NCBI RefSeq assembly: GCF_003061515.1
Contig: NZ_CP028924.1
Coordinates: 1,302,001-1,366,000 of the forward strand
Length of the DNA stretch: 64,000 nucleotides
Origin: Colwellia sp. Arc7-D
Lineage (GTDB): Bacteria > Pseudomonadota > Gammaproteobacteria > Enterobacterales > Alteromonadaceae
Reading direction: 5' to 3'
Shown here: positions 36,771-47,200 of the stretch, piece by piece
Numbering within the stretch: position 1 is the stretch's first letter
Layout: every line of letters begins with the position of its first letter
Made by a program: the position numbers and the translations under genes
Notes under the pieces: model-generated
Databases searched by the model: none
What the model was told of the DNA's origin: nothing
What the model saw: the letters and a program-made list of their open reading frames with translations, nothing else

Positions 36771-38534
36771 ATGCAAGTAATTACCGATATGAGTAAGGTA
36801 ATTAAGCTTAATGAAACGTTTAAAAGAGAGATTAATAACCATGACAATAACGATGATCTTAAATTGACTATTGCTAAGCTCAACAGCCATGTTTTGATGA
36901 CGCGTAAAGAACGTATCGCCGATATTGCCGATGTTACAGCTTGGGATATGGTAATTATTGGCGGCGGTATTACCGGCGCGGGTATTTTAAAACTAGCCTG
37001 TCAAATGGGACTGAAGGTGTTGTTGTTAGAGCAAAAAGACTTCGCTTGGGGCAGTTCAAGTCGTTCCTCTAAAATGGTCCATGGCGGTTTACGTTATATG
37101 GCACAAGGACAAGTGGCATTAACTCGAGAGTCAGTTTTTGAGCGCCAACGGTTATTAAAAGAAGGTCAGCCTTTAGTCACTAAACAAAGTTTTGTATTAA
37201 GCCATTATAAAAAAGCTTTTCCAGGCCCGTGGTTATTTAATCGCTTATTGTCTTGTTATGATTTTATCGCTGGCGAGAAGCAGCATAAGTTTTGGCCCAA
37301 GTCCTCTTATTTATCCTTGGCGCCACAGGTCGCCGAACATGATTTACTCGGTGGAACGCAGTTTTTTGATGCACTAACCGAAGACGCTCGGTTGGTGCAA
37401 CGCTTGATACAAGAGTCATTGCAACTTGGTGGACAGGCACTAAATTATGCCCAAGTATCAACACTTGATATCAACGCGGAAGACAATCAATTATTAGTTT
37501 TACTTGAAGACCAAAAGCAGCGATTAATCATTAATGCCAAAGTGGTGGTGAATGCTTGTGGCGCTTGGACTAACTTGTTACAGATTAATCAGGATAAGCA
37601 AGCTAACATTAGTAAAAAACCACCGGTAAATATGCGGCCATTACGCGGTAGTCACTTAGTCATAGCCAACTGGCGTTTACCAGTTGCCAGTGTTATTTCT
37701 GTTCAACATGCTCAAGATAAGCGACCAGTACAAATATATCCATGGCAAAATGTCACCATAGTGGGCACGACCGATGTTGAGCATCATGATGATATGGCTT
37801 TAGAAGCTAAAATAAGTCAGTCAGAATTTGATTATTTATTAGCGACTATAGAGCAACAATTTCCGCACACGCAGATCACCAAAGACGATATTATTTCTAC
37901 CTTCGCAGGCGTTCGACCTGTTACCACAACAAATGATTCATTAGCGCCATCGAAAGAGAAACGTGATCACCATATTGCAAAGCATCAAGGGGTTTTCACG
38001 GTTACTGGCGGCAAACTAACCACGTTTAGATTGATTGCACAACAAGTGCTGACCATGGTTTGTCAGCAGTTAACTGTTAACGACAAAACAAACGCATTAG
38101 TGTTAACTGACGCACTCAATATTGCGAGTCAGCAACCTATTTTATCGCAATACACAGGCGCTGAATCATTAGCTTTTAGTCATGATATTGAGCAGCAGAT
38201 ACTGGCTTGCTATGGTGAGTTAAGTGCTGCGTTTGTTCATGCCAGTGAAAAAACTGACTGTCAGCCAATACGCTATAGTCGGCATTTATGGGCAGAGTTA
38301 GTTTGGTCGGTGAAATTTGAACAAGTACAACATTTGGATGATTTATTATTGCGCCGCACTCGATTAGGCAACGTATTGCCAGAGGGCGCTCGTGACTTAA
38401 TACCTCAAGTTAAAGCACTCTGCTCTCCCTACTTAACGTGGAGCGAAAAGAAGTGGCAAGAAGAAATTAGACGGTATTTAGCTCTGTGGCAATGTTCGTA
38501 CAGTTTGCCGCAAGGTGAAACTTCATCAATATGA
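36771..38534 (+). CDS. glpD: Aerobic glycerol-3-phosphate dehydrogenase, GlpD-like
   Basis: FAD-dependent sn-glycerol-3-phosphate dehydrogenase, up to 587 aa, which oxidises glycerol 3-phosphate to DHAP at the inner membrane and passes electrons to quinone. The FAD motif is DMVIIGGGITGAGIL, followed by the GlpD signature WGSSSRSSKMVHGGLRY and later VVNACGAWTN, GTTDVEH and FAGVRPV. The FAD motif begins only at about residue 60. Homologues usually start about 20 residues before it, so the ATG at 36897 (MTRKERIADIADV) may be the true start, although neither start has a clear ribosome site. Its TGA overlaps the ATG of the kinase gene by 4 bp. The call is firm, the gene symbol is by family. Confidence 0.9.
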   Translation: MQVITDMSKVIKLNETFKREINNHDNNDDLKLTIAKLNSHVLMTRKERIADIADVTAWDMVIIGGGITGAGILKLACQMGLKVLLLEQKDFAWGSSSRSSKMVHGGLRYMAQGQVALTRESVFERQRLLKEGQPLVTKQSFVLSHYKKAFPGPWLFNRLLSCYDFIAGEKQHKFWPKSSYLSLAPQVAEHDLLGGTQFFDALTEDARLVQRLIQESLQLGGQALNYAQVSTLDINAEDNQLLVLLEDQKQRLIINAKVVVNACGAWTNLLQINQDKQANISKKPPVNMRPLRGSHLVIANWRLPVASVISVQHAQDKRPVQIYPWQNVTIVGTTDVEHHDDMALEAKISQSEFDYLLATIEQQFPHTQITKDDIISTFAGVRPVTTTNDSLAPSKEKRDHHIAKHQGVFTVTGGKLTTFRLIAQQVLTMVCQQLTVNDKTNALVLTDALNIASQQPILSQYTGAESLAFSHDIEQQILACYGELSAAFVHASEKTDCQPIRYSRHLWAELVWSVKFEQVQHLDDLLLRRTRLGNVLPEGARDLIPQVKALCSPYLTWSEKKWQEEIRRYLALWQCSYSLPQGETSSI

Positions 38535-40141
38535 GTAAAGATATGAACGAAAGTAGCGAGACAAAAAACACAGAAAAGCACAACAGTGATTTGATCTTGA
38601 CCATAGATAACGGCACGCAGAGTGTTCGTGCTTTGCTTTTTGATCTCAAAGGTAATTTGTTGGCTAAAAGCCGTATTGAACTTGACGCTTATTTTTCTAA
38701 AAATCCGGGATGGGCTGAACAAAATGCCGATTATTTTTGGCAAATGTTAGGCCAGTGTTGCCAGCAACTCTGGCAGCAAAATGAGGTTATTGAAAATGGT
38801 TATCGTGAAAGGGTAACTGCCGTTACAGTCACCACTCAGCGTGGCACGGTAATTAACTTAGACAAAAATGGCCAAGCCTTAAGGCCAGCTATACTTTGGC
38901 TTGACCAACGCTTATGTCAAGATAATCAAGCCATGCCTTGGTATTGGCGCTTGGCATTTTTCCTGATAGGTCAAAGCAAAGTTGTCGATTATTTTCGTCG
39001 TAAATCACAAGCGAATTGGCTTGAACAACATGAACCCGATGTCTGGAAAAATACAGACAAGTTCTTACTACTCTCGGGGTTTTTAACCCATCGGTTAACC
39101 GGGCAGTTTAAAGACTCAGTGGGCAGTATTGTTGGCTATTTTCCCTTTGATTATAGAAAACAAAATTGGGCCAAAACATGGGACTGGAAGTGGCATGCTT
39201 TACCCGTAAAACGTTCAATGCTACCAAGTTTGGTAAAGCCGGGTGAAGTACTGGGGGCAATCACTCGTGATGCCGCCGCCCATACGGGGTTAAAAGTGGG
39301 GACAGCATTAATTGCCTCAGCGTCTGATAAGGCGTGTGAAGTGCTGGGCTCAGGTTGTATTAGCCCAGAAATGGCAAGTTTAAGTTATGGCACAACAGCA
39401 ACCATTAATACCAATAACGTTAAGTATGTAGAACCCCAAGCCTTTATTCCGGCTTATCCTTCAGCCATTCCTGATCATTTTAATAGTGAGGTGATGATCT
39501 ATCGCGGTTTTTGGATGGTCAATTGGTTTAAGCAAGAATTTGGTCAAAATGAAATTGATAAAGCACAAACCTTAGGTGTTAGTGCGGAGAGTTTATTTGA
39601 TCAGCTAGTTGCGCAAGTGCCACCAGGCTCAATGGGATTAATGTTACAACCTTATTGGTCACCAGGGCTAAAAAACCTTGAAGCAAAAGGCGCGATTATC
39701 GGCTTTGGTGACGTACATACTCGTGCTCATATTTACCGCTCAATTTTAGAAGGGCTAGCGTATGCCTTACGAGAAGGTAAAGAGAATTTAGAAAAACGGC
39801 AAAAATGCAAAATTAAGCGCTTAATTGTGTCCGGCGGTGGCTCGCAGTCTGATGCCGCTTTACAGTTGACCGCTGACATTTTTAATTTACCTGCACATCG
39901 TCCGCATACTTTTGAAACCTCAGGTTTAGGGGCTGCTATTAATGCAGCGGTCGGATAGGGCTATTTTGCCAATTATCAACAAGCTACAACGGCAATGACA
40001 CGTATCGAGCAAACTTTTTTACCCAATCAAGCCAATGTTCAGCTGTATAACAAATTGTATCAACAAGTTTATCGAAAAATGTATCGACAACTGAAACCCA
40101 TTTACCAAAGTATTAAAAAAATAACCGGTTATCCAGAATAA
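38531..40141 (+). pseudogene. FGGY-family carbohydrate (glycerol-type) kinase, interrupted by in-frame TAG
   Basis: FGGY kinase starting with ILTIDNGTQSVRALLFDLKG, with PGWAEQNADYFW, RPAILWLDQRL, ASASDKACEVLGSG and the FGGY signature VSGGGSQSDAALQLTADIF. The first stop is TAG at 39956-39958, after GLGAAINAAVG. The same frame then continues for 60 clearly coding codons, GYFANYQQATTAMTRIEQTF to IKKITGYPE, and ends with TAA at 40139-40141. The segment AAINAAVG-x-GYF is continuous in this kinase group, so one base change created the stop. The intact product would be 536 aa. The truncated 475-aa form keeps the ATP-binding core but lacks the C-terminal helices. It is the third gene of the AGPS-like operon, overlapping glpD by 4 bp. 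Readthrough is possible but unsupported. Confidence 0.85.
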
Positions 40142-40215
40142 TAAAACATCCAGGTTGGTTTTACGTTTAATTTGACGCTTTATTCATCGCTTTATTTATC
40201 GAGAATTCATTCACT

Positions 40216-40764
40216 TTAATGAATAAAATGTTGCGCCATTTTTTTAGCCATTAACGCGGATTGTTTCATACCTCGGGTATGCGCCATCACTATTGCTCCT
40301 TCAACTAATAAGCCTATTTGATTTGCTATTTCAGTATTCTTTTCAGGTAATTGTGTTGCAATTAAATCAACGACAGTTTGTTTATGAAAAGCGGTATACT
40401 TATTAATTGGATCATTAACATCAGTATACTCAGCACTGGCGTTAATAAAATTACAACCAAAAAATGCTGTGCTATTAAACCATTCATCTAAGCTGTCAAA
40501 CACGGCTAATGCTCCCGAAGTTCCCTTCGTATTTGCCTGAACTATTTTCGTGTTCAATGCAGTGAGTACTTGCTCATGACGCTGTTGCAATGCCGCTAAA
40601 ATCAAATCATCTTTGCTGCGAAAATGTTTATACAAAGTCGCTTTTGATACTTTAGATTGCGCCAGAATTAAATCGATACCGGTGGCGTGATATCCATGTT
40701 GATTAAACAATGCTAATGCGGTGTCGATCAAATGTTGTTTTCTTGGTTGCATATAATTTGCCAT
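40216..40764 (-). CDS. TetR/AcrR-family repressor
   Basis: 182-aa repressor. The N-terminal helix-turn-helix is ALALFNQHGYHATGIDLILA followed by QSKVSKATLYKHFRSKDDLI (about residues 12-52). The C-terminal ligand domain contains WFNSTAFFGCNFINASAEY, a pattern shared with NemR/YxaF-type repressors in which a Cys is near the ligand pocket. It is divergent from a VOC/PPOX operon, and two copies of an 18-bp partly palindromic site lie between them, one over its own promoter. It probably represses both itself and that operon. The inducer is unknown. Confidence 0.92.
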   Translation of the reverse strand: MANYMQPRKQHLIDTALALFNQHGYHATGIDLILAQSKVSKATLYKHFRSKDDLILAALQQRHEQVLTALNTKIVQANTKGTSGALAVFDSLDEWFNSTAFFGCNFINASAEYTDVNDPINKYTAFHKQTVVDLIATQLPEKNTEIANQIGLLVEGAIVMAHTRGMKQSALMAKKMAQHFIH

Positions 40765-40779
40765 TAGTGCTTTTGTTAA

Positions 40780-40847
40780 ATTATAACAATTTTAAACTTG
40801 ACGTAAACAGTTCTGTTCACCTATAGTGGGTAGACAGACTTGTTCAC
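40780..40847. promoter_or_regulatory. TetR promoter and tandem operators
   Basis: On the minus strand TTTACG (plus 40802-40807) and TATAAT (plus 40780-40785) are 16 bp apart, a good promoter for the tetR gene. GTAAACAGTTCTGTTCAC (40803-40820) is a near-perfect palindrome (7 of 8 pairs) overlapping that -35. A second copy, GTAGACAGACTTGTTCAC (40830-40847), is identical at 14 of 18 positions and starts 27 bp away. Tandem sites between divergent genes are typical of TetR autoregulation. Confidence 0.6.
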
Positions 40848-40913
40848 CTGTATTTGGCAGATGTTCATTTTAATTTTCATACATGCTTTAAAAAGCAAAT
40901 AAGGTTACTTACC

Positions 40914-41348
40914 ATGTGCAATACAGAAAATAATCTCGGCTCTGAAACAACAGCTATCACGACTTTAGGCATTCATCACCTCGGGCTTAGCGTGCCGAAT
41001 ATCAAAGAAACTGCGGCTTTTTTTATTGAACAATTAGATTTTAATGTTGTGGGCGAAAAGCCAGATTATCCAGCAATTTTTGTTTCAGACGGTACGGTTA
41101 TGTTAACGCTCTGGCAGGTTAACGATGTAAGCAAGATGATAACCTTTGATCGTAAAAACAATATCGGTTTACATCATTTCGCGCTTAAGGTAGCTAATTT
41201 AGAACAATTACAGCAGCTGTTTGAAAAATTGTCTCAGCTTGACAGTGTCGAGATTGAATTTGCTCCCGAGCCATTAGGTGAACTACCAATTCATCATATG
41301 ATGTGCCTGATCCCAGGCGGCATTCGACTTGAATTAATTACTGCCTAA
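40914..41348 (+). CDS. VOC family (glyoxalase-like) protein
   Basis: Vicinal oxygen chelate protein of about 144 aa with two beta-alpha-beta-beta-beta modules: GIHHLGLSVPNIKETAAFF at the start and IGLHHFALKVANLEQLQQLF in the middle. Candidate metal ligands are the His in IHHLGL, the Glu/Asp in the strand before it ends, His in LHHFAL and Glu in GIRLELI. The ATG at 40914 with AAGG upstream is chosen; an in-frame ATG at 40854 would add 20 non-conserved residues and begin inside the promoter zone. It is followed after 9 bp by a PPOX-fold gene and is divergent from tetR. A detoxification or resistance role is inference. Confidence 0.85.
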   Translation: MCNTENNLGSETTAITTLGIHHLGLSVPNIKETAAFFIEQLDFNVVGEKPDYPAIFVSDGTVMLTLWQVNDVSKMITFDRKNNIGLHHFALKVANLEQLQQLFEKLSQLDSVEIEFAPEPLGELPIHHMMCLIPGGIRLELITA

Positions 41349-41357
41349 GGAAAGACA

Positions 41358-42278
41358 ATGGCTAATGATCTGTTAAATATTTGGCATCAAGGAGAGTTAG
41401 CCGTCCAACAAAAGGCTGGTACAGATAAGCGTATGGCTGAAATAGGTGGTAAGTTCATTCGTGAATTTATGCCTCTACAACATCGAGAATTTTTTCAATC
41501 TTTGTCGATGATTTTTATTGGCTATAGTGATTATTATTCTGGTATTAATGCTGGGATATTTTTCGGCGCCTTAAACTTTATTCAGTCACCAAGTGCAAGC
41601 GAATTGGTGATCAATACGCAATATTCGCTCGGTAATATGAGCAAGGAAGATCTTAATATTGGTGACAGCGTTGGCTTACTTGGTATTGAATTTAATACCA
41701 AAAGGCGTAATCGTATTAACGGTATTATTACGGATATTAGCCAAAAGAGCATCAGAATTAAGGTATTACAAAGCTATGGAAATTGCCCCAAATATATCCA
41801 AACCAAAACATTTATAGGCAATGTTGACTACGGTGAGTTTACCTCAACGATAGCAACACAACTTAATGATACGCACCGAGCCATAATATCAAATGCTGAT
41901 ACCTTTTTTATTGCGAGTAGCTTTAATGACGGCCAAAACTTGAATAACCGTGGTATCGATATTTCTCATCGCGGTGGCGATAGTGGTTTTGTGACCATTA
42001 ATGCACAAGGACAATTATTGGTTGATGATTATCGTGGTAATGGCTTTTTTAATACCTTAGGAAATTTGTTTAATAACCCTAGCGCTTGTTTATTATTTTG
42101 CGATTGGCATCGAGGCCATGCCATACAAATAAATGTTACGAGCGAAACTATATGGAATGCTGATAACGAAGACGAAGGGACAACAGGCGCTGAACGCACT
42201 TTGTGCTTTACACCGATAAAAGTCACTTTATTGATGAATGCATTAGCTCAACGACAAAAAGAAGATGAGATAATTTAA
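41358..42278 (+). CDS. Pyridoxamine 5'-phosphate oxidase (PPOX) fold flavoprotein
   Basis: 306-aa protein of the PPOX-like flavin-binding class. Typical stretches are FIGYSDYYSGINAGIFFGAL (with the substrate strand), RRNRINGIITDIS and YGNCPKYIQTKTF, the last being characteristic of this family, then a second module with DTFFIASSFNDGQNLNNRGI and DISHRGGDSGFV. It would bind FMN or FAD; the substrate is unknown. AAGGA lies 7 nt before the ATG, and the gene is only 9 bp after the VOC gene, so both are probably controlled by the divergent TetR. Confidence 0.85.
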   Translation: MANDLLNIWHQGELAVQQKAGTDKRMAEIGGKFIREFMPLQHREFFQSLSMIFIGYSDYYSGINAGIFFGALNFIQSPSASELVINTQYSLGNMSKEDLNIGDSVGLLGIEFNTKRRNRINGIITDISQKSIRIKVLQSYGNCPKYIQTKTFIGNVDYGEFTSTIATQLNDTHRAIISNADTFFIASSFNDGQNLNNRGIDISHRGGDSGFVTINAQGQLLVDDYRGNGFFNTLGNLFNNPSACLLFCDWHRGHAIQINVTSETIWNADNEDEGTTGAERTLCFTPIKVTLLMNALAQRQKEDEII

Positions 42279-42344
42279 AGCCATTCAGCATGATTACATG
42301 GCTTTGTTATCAGCGTACTCTTTATAAAAATACTAATGTTTTCG

Positions 42345-42712
42345 CTATGGCGTATTACTATGCAGTGCAATACGGTTGCCTTCCGAGTCATGAATAATAG
42401 CGCGAAAACCATGGCCACCCATGGATATTTTATCTTCTACTAGCCGACCCCGTGCATTTCTGATTGCTTGATAGCATCATCGAGTCGGCCATTGACATTA
42501 AAATAAATTAGCGGACCTGAAGTAAATATTTGCTCTGGAGGCGAGGGCACTAAACAACCAGAAACATTGGTATCTGCATGCGGTAATATGCCAAAGGTAA
42601 AGTGCTCAAACTCTTCTTTTTTAACTTCACCGTTAAGTAAAGCGCTATAAAACTCAATGGCGCGGGTTAAATCTATGACGGGAATATCCACCCAAACAAT
42701 TTGATTTTCCAT
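42345..42712 (-). pseudogene. VOC family protein, frameshifted
   Basis: Small glyoxalase-like protein starting MENQIVWVDIPVIDLTRAI at 42712, with GAGGAAA upstream. The open frame reaches AIKQSEMHGVG and stops at once (two TAGs). In the next frame the family C terminus continues: RLVEDKISMGGHGFRAII, then HDSEGNRIALHSNTP to a stop at 42345. The break is in a run of four G on the minus strand (plus CCCC at 42448-42451). One extra G restores EMHGGRLVEDKIS and a normal 122-aa VOC protein. Both halves are well preserved, so the lesion is recent or a sequence error. Confidence 0.85.
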
Positions 42713-42921
42713 ATGGCTTTCCTCTGTTGTTAATTTACATAACCTAAACACTTGATAAGCTTAATGTGTGCTCCAAAATAAATTTTTTATATATTGGCAG
42801 TATAGTTGATGATTTTAGATAACTATATTTCTCAGCTTTATCAATTGCCCAGTAGTAAGCTAGCCATAGAGTCGGTAGAATAATTACTTTGATTTTTATG
42901 ACTTTGGCGTGCACGTACATT

Positions 42922-44271
42922 ATGCGAATTATTCACACATCCGACTGGCATTTAGGCCAACATTTTTACGGCAAAAGTCGAGCACGTGAACATCAACAAT
43001 TCTTGAATTGGTTAATCGAGCAATCTCAAGTACAACAGATTGATGCCATTATTGTTGCAGGTGATATTTTTGATACCGGCACACCGCCAAGTTATGCCCG
43101 CGAAATGTACTTTGATTTTATTGCTAAGCTGCACCAAACATGCTGTCAATTAGTGGTGCTAGCAGGGAATCATGACTCGGTTGCTATGCTGGGTGAATCA
43201 CAAAAATTACTGCAGCAATTATCAACAAGGGTTATTTCTGCGGTAAGCGATAATATCGCAGAGCAAGTATTTGTTCTTGAAAGCCTAAAAACTGATCAAC
43301 AAGCGGTGATCTGCGCTATTCCTTTTATTAGGGCACGCGATATTGTCAAAAGCTATGCTGGGCAATCGGCCAGTGAGAAACAACGTTCGTTACAACAAGC
43401 CATAACGAGCCATTATCAAAGCTTATTTGCCCATGCACAGACCTTGTCAGTTGAAAATCAAGCTACAGATACTCGCTTACCCATTATTGCCACCGGACAC
43501 TTAACCACGATTGGTGCATCGGTTAGCGAGTCAGTACGTGATATTTATATTGGTACTTTAGAAGCCTTCCCTGCCAGCGAATTTCCCGCAGCCGACTATA
43601 TCGCTTTAGGCCATATTCATCGCCCACAAAAAGTCACTAAAAGTGAGCATATTCGCTATAGTGGCTCACCTATCGCATTAAGTTTTGATGAAGCGAATAC
43701 ACAAAAAAGTATTGTTATTGCCGAATTTAAAGATGGCAAACTCAGCGATGTAGAGTTAACTCATGTGCCATGCTTTCAACCTTTGGCGATGGTAAAAACT
43801 CAGCTAGATACATTATCGGAAGATATTGCTGGCGTTGCTAAAACACAAAGTACTGAACCAGTGAACGCCAAAGATGCAAGTAACACGGCAGATATTGCAG
43901 AAAAAATCTGGCTCGATATCGAAATTGAAAGCGTGGAATACTTACAAGATTTAACCGCACGTATTGAGCAAATAGTCGCTGAGTTACCCGTGGAAGTGCT
44001 ACTCGTTAGGCGCAGTAAAAAATCCCGTCAGCAAATGCCCAGTCATGAGAAAAAAATAACCTTAAGCGAGCTTAGTGTGCAAGACGTTTTCGATGCACGC
44101 ATGGAGATAGAGCCTTGGGAAACTAATGAGCAGCAAGCACGTAAAGTGCGATTAAATAGTTTGTACCTCGAAATAGCAGAGCAAACCCAACTTGCCAGCG
44201 CTGCAAAGCCTTCTCTAGATAAAAATAGCACCATAGATAATAGCTCTGATACTAAAGCGGAGCAGAAATAA
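42922..44271 (+). CDS. sbcD: DNA double-strand break nuclease subunit SbcD
   Basis: Mre11-type metallophosphoesterase, about 449 aa, nuclease subunit of the SbcCD complex that cuts hairpins and processes DNA ends. Phosphoesterase motifs in order: TSDWHLGQ (residues 6-13), [23 protein letters not shown] and ALGHIHRPQ, which together supply the metal-binding Asp, His and Asn. The ATG at 42922 gives the family N terminus [10 protein letters not shown]; the in-frame ATG at 42889 would add 11 residues. Its TAA overlaps the sbcC ATG by one base, indicating coupled translation. The C-terminal 25 residues are Ser/Asp-rich. Confidence 0.95.
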   Translation: MRIIHTSDWHLGQHFYGKSRAREHQQFLNWLIEQSQVQQIDAIIVAGDIFDTGTPPSYAREMYFDFIAKLHQTCCQLVVLAGNHDSVAMLGESQKLLQQLSTRVISAVSDNIAEQVFVLESLKTDQQAVICAIPFIRARDIVKSYAGQSASEKQRSLQQAITSHYQSLFAHAQTLSVENQATDTRLPIIATGHLTTIGASVSESVRDIYIGTLEAFPASEFPAADYIALGHIHRPQKVTKSEHIRYSGSPIALSFDEANTQKSIVIAEFKDGKLSDVELTHVPCFQPLAMVKTQLDTLSEDIAGVAKTQSTEPVNAKDASNTADIAEKIWLDIEIESVEYLQDLTARIEQIVAELPVEVLLVRRSKKSRQQMPSHEKKITLSELSVQDVFDARMEIEPWETNEQQARKVRLNSLYLEIAEQTQLASAAKPSLDKNSTIDNSSDTKAEQK

Positions 44272-47200
44272 TGAAAATATTATCACTACGCTTTGAAAAC
44301 ATTAATTCCCTAAAAGGTCATTGGAAAATAGATTTTACCCAATCGCCTTTCGACACCAGTGCTTTGTTTGCCATTGTTGGCCCGACCGGTGCGGGTAAAA
44401 CGACAATACTCGACGCCATGTGTTTGGCGCTCTACCATCAAACACCACGCTTAACGATATCAGACAAGCAAAACCAATTAATGACCCGCCATACTACGAG
44501 CTGTTTGGCTGAAGTTGAATTTGAGGTGAAAGGTCAAGCGTATCGTGCTTTTTGGAGTCAACGTCGAGCTAAAAACAGTGTTGAAGGTAACTTACAAAAA
44601 CCGACCGCAGAATTAGCGAAAATAACGCCAAACGGTGACGTTAACCTTGACGATACTGATGAAAAATCCGCAGGAGAAGCGGACGTTATTGCTACTAAAG
44701 TTTCAGATATTCGAAATGAAATTGCTCGCATCACTGGCTTAGACTTTTCTCGTTTTAGAAAGTCGATGATGTTATCGCAAGGGGAGTTTGCCGCTTTTTT
44801 AAATGCTCCGGCGAATGAACGCGCCGATTTATTAGAAGAGCTGACCGGTAGTGAAATTTATGGTGACATTTCTAAAGCGGTGTTTGAACAGCACAAAGAC
44901 GCGAGTAATGAATTAAAGCTACTACAAGCGAAAAACTCAGGCCTGCAGTTATTAACGCCTGAGCAGCAACAAGTTATTGATAACGAACTAGAAAAAGTTA
45001 GCGCACAACAACAACCATTTGAAGCGCAGATAACGCATTGGCAGCATATTCGACATTGGTTAGTGAATGTTCAGCAAGCCAATAAGCAAAAATTACACGC
45101 CGAGCAACAAGAACAAAGCGCGCAGCAAAAGCATAGCGAGCATGAGACTCAATTACGCGCTTTAGCATTGTCAGAGCCTGCGGAAAACTTACGCGCTGAA
45201 TATCAGCAACTCAATCATGTGAATCAACAACTTACTGAGCTTAATGAGCAGGCTAAAGTTCTTGAGCAAGATGCGAAACAAAGTGCAGATCAAGTTGGTG
45301 TCGCAGAGCAAGCACTAGCCGAGTTTTCATTAGCCCATGATGGGTTTGTCAAAGAGCAACAAGCGACAGAACAATTAATTGTTGAACAAGTACTGCCATT
45401 AGATAGCAAAATCTCTCAGCTCACGGAGCAACAAAGTCAACAGGTTAGTCGCTTAACAAGCGCGAGTGAAGTAGCGCAACAAGCAAAAAAAGAAGCCGAG
45501 CAACTGTTGAGCCAACAGCAAATTCAGCAAGAGAAAATAGAGCAAGCCAAAGCATTTATCGGGCAGCAAGAGCACTTGGCACCATTGCCTGAGCATTTAC
45601 CATTATGGCGCAATATGCATGCGCAAATGGTTAATGAGAAACAATTGAGTTTTGAGTTACTGGCGCAAGATGTAACGCTACAAAAGCAAGCTGAAGCATT
45701 AACTCATACGATGGCTGAAGATGAACAAAAATTTGCCACGCTTGATACTGAATTTAAGCAGCAGCAAGTACTGCTCGCTTCGAAAGAAAGTGCGATAAGT
45801 GAGTTATTAGCACAACACCAATGTGAAAGTGAACAGGCGCTTAGTCAGCAGTTGCATAATATGCAGTCGATGGTTACTGAACAAGCGCAAGTTATGCAAA
45901 ATGCCAGACGTTACCAAACGTTAGCAACAGAATTAAAAGATATTGATAAAACGCTGAATGACGATAATCAGCAATTAGCTAGTATAGTCGAGCAATTACA
46001 GCCATTAAGATCACAATATAAACAGCAAAAAGTGCAATTGACTGATGTGCAATTAATTGTTGAACAACAAAAAACGATTATGTCGTTAAGTGAACATCGA
46101 GCAAACTTAAAAACGGACCAAGCTTGTCCGTTATGCGGCTCACAGCAACATCCTGCTATTGGTGATTATCAGGCGCTTAGTGCTAACAACGGTGATGAAA
46201 ATGAGCAACAAAGCCGATTAAAGCAATTAACCTTGGCTTTAGATCAGCTTGAACAGCAAGGGAAAACCTTGTCGTCTGCGCAAGACCGATTAAAAGAAAA
46301 GCTTAATTTTGTTGGCGAAAACCAAGCCGTAAAACAACAAGAACAACAATATTTAGCGCAGCAATGGCTTACACAACGCACGTTATTAGCGCTTGATGTT
46401 GAGCTATCTGAATTTGCGCAAATAGAAGCAAATATTCAGGCTCGTCAACAACATTTTGAGCAACTCAATAATGCCAATAGCCAACTACAGCAATTAAAGC
46501 AGGCTCAGCAACAGCAAGTAACATTACTGACCGGGCAAGAAAAACAGCTGTTAACTTTGTCTAATCAGAGCCAAAATCAAACGTTACAACTTAAGCAATT
46601 TAGACAACAAGCTGAGCAAAACAAGCAAAGCCTGATGCTTAAATTAACGCAAATATCGCAAGAGTGGCAAAAGTTAAGCACGTTTATGCAAGCGAGTCAC
46701 CTGACTCTGCCTGATTGTTTTACTGTTTTTAATCAAGTAGATATAGATGCGACACAAACTGATGCTGCACAAGATAAATTTAATGCTTTAGTACAACTGC
46801 AGCAAGCATGGATAAATGAACTTGAGCAGCAAAGTAGCGCTTATCAAACGGCATTAAGCGCCGTTAGCATTGATAACGAACAACTACAACAATTGCAGCA
46901 ACAACGGGCAATAGTCGATAACAACGTTGAGCAGTTAAATACTTCTGAGCAAAGCTTAAAAACAGAGTTGAATGCGTTAGAACAGCAACTTACTGAAGAA
47001 AAAATTAAACGTCATAGCTTATTTGGTGAACAAAATACTCAGCAAGTGCGTCAACAATTAAAGCAACAGCAACAAGCGCAAGAACAAGCATTGCTTGGGC
47101 ATCAAAATGTACTTAACGAGCAGAAAAACTTACAACAAAATGTCGCGGGTAAATTACATGGCAATGTTGAGGCGATCAATCGCTTAACGCCGCAGCAACA

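Noticed and set aside
38531..40141. Selenocysteine or pyrrolysine at the stop in the FGGY kinase
   Set aside because: The codon is TAG, not TGA, and pyrrolysine systems are not expected in this group. No special element is seen.
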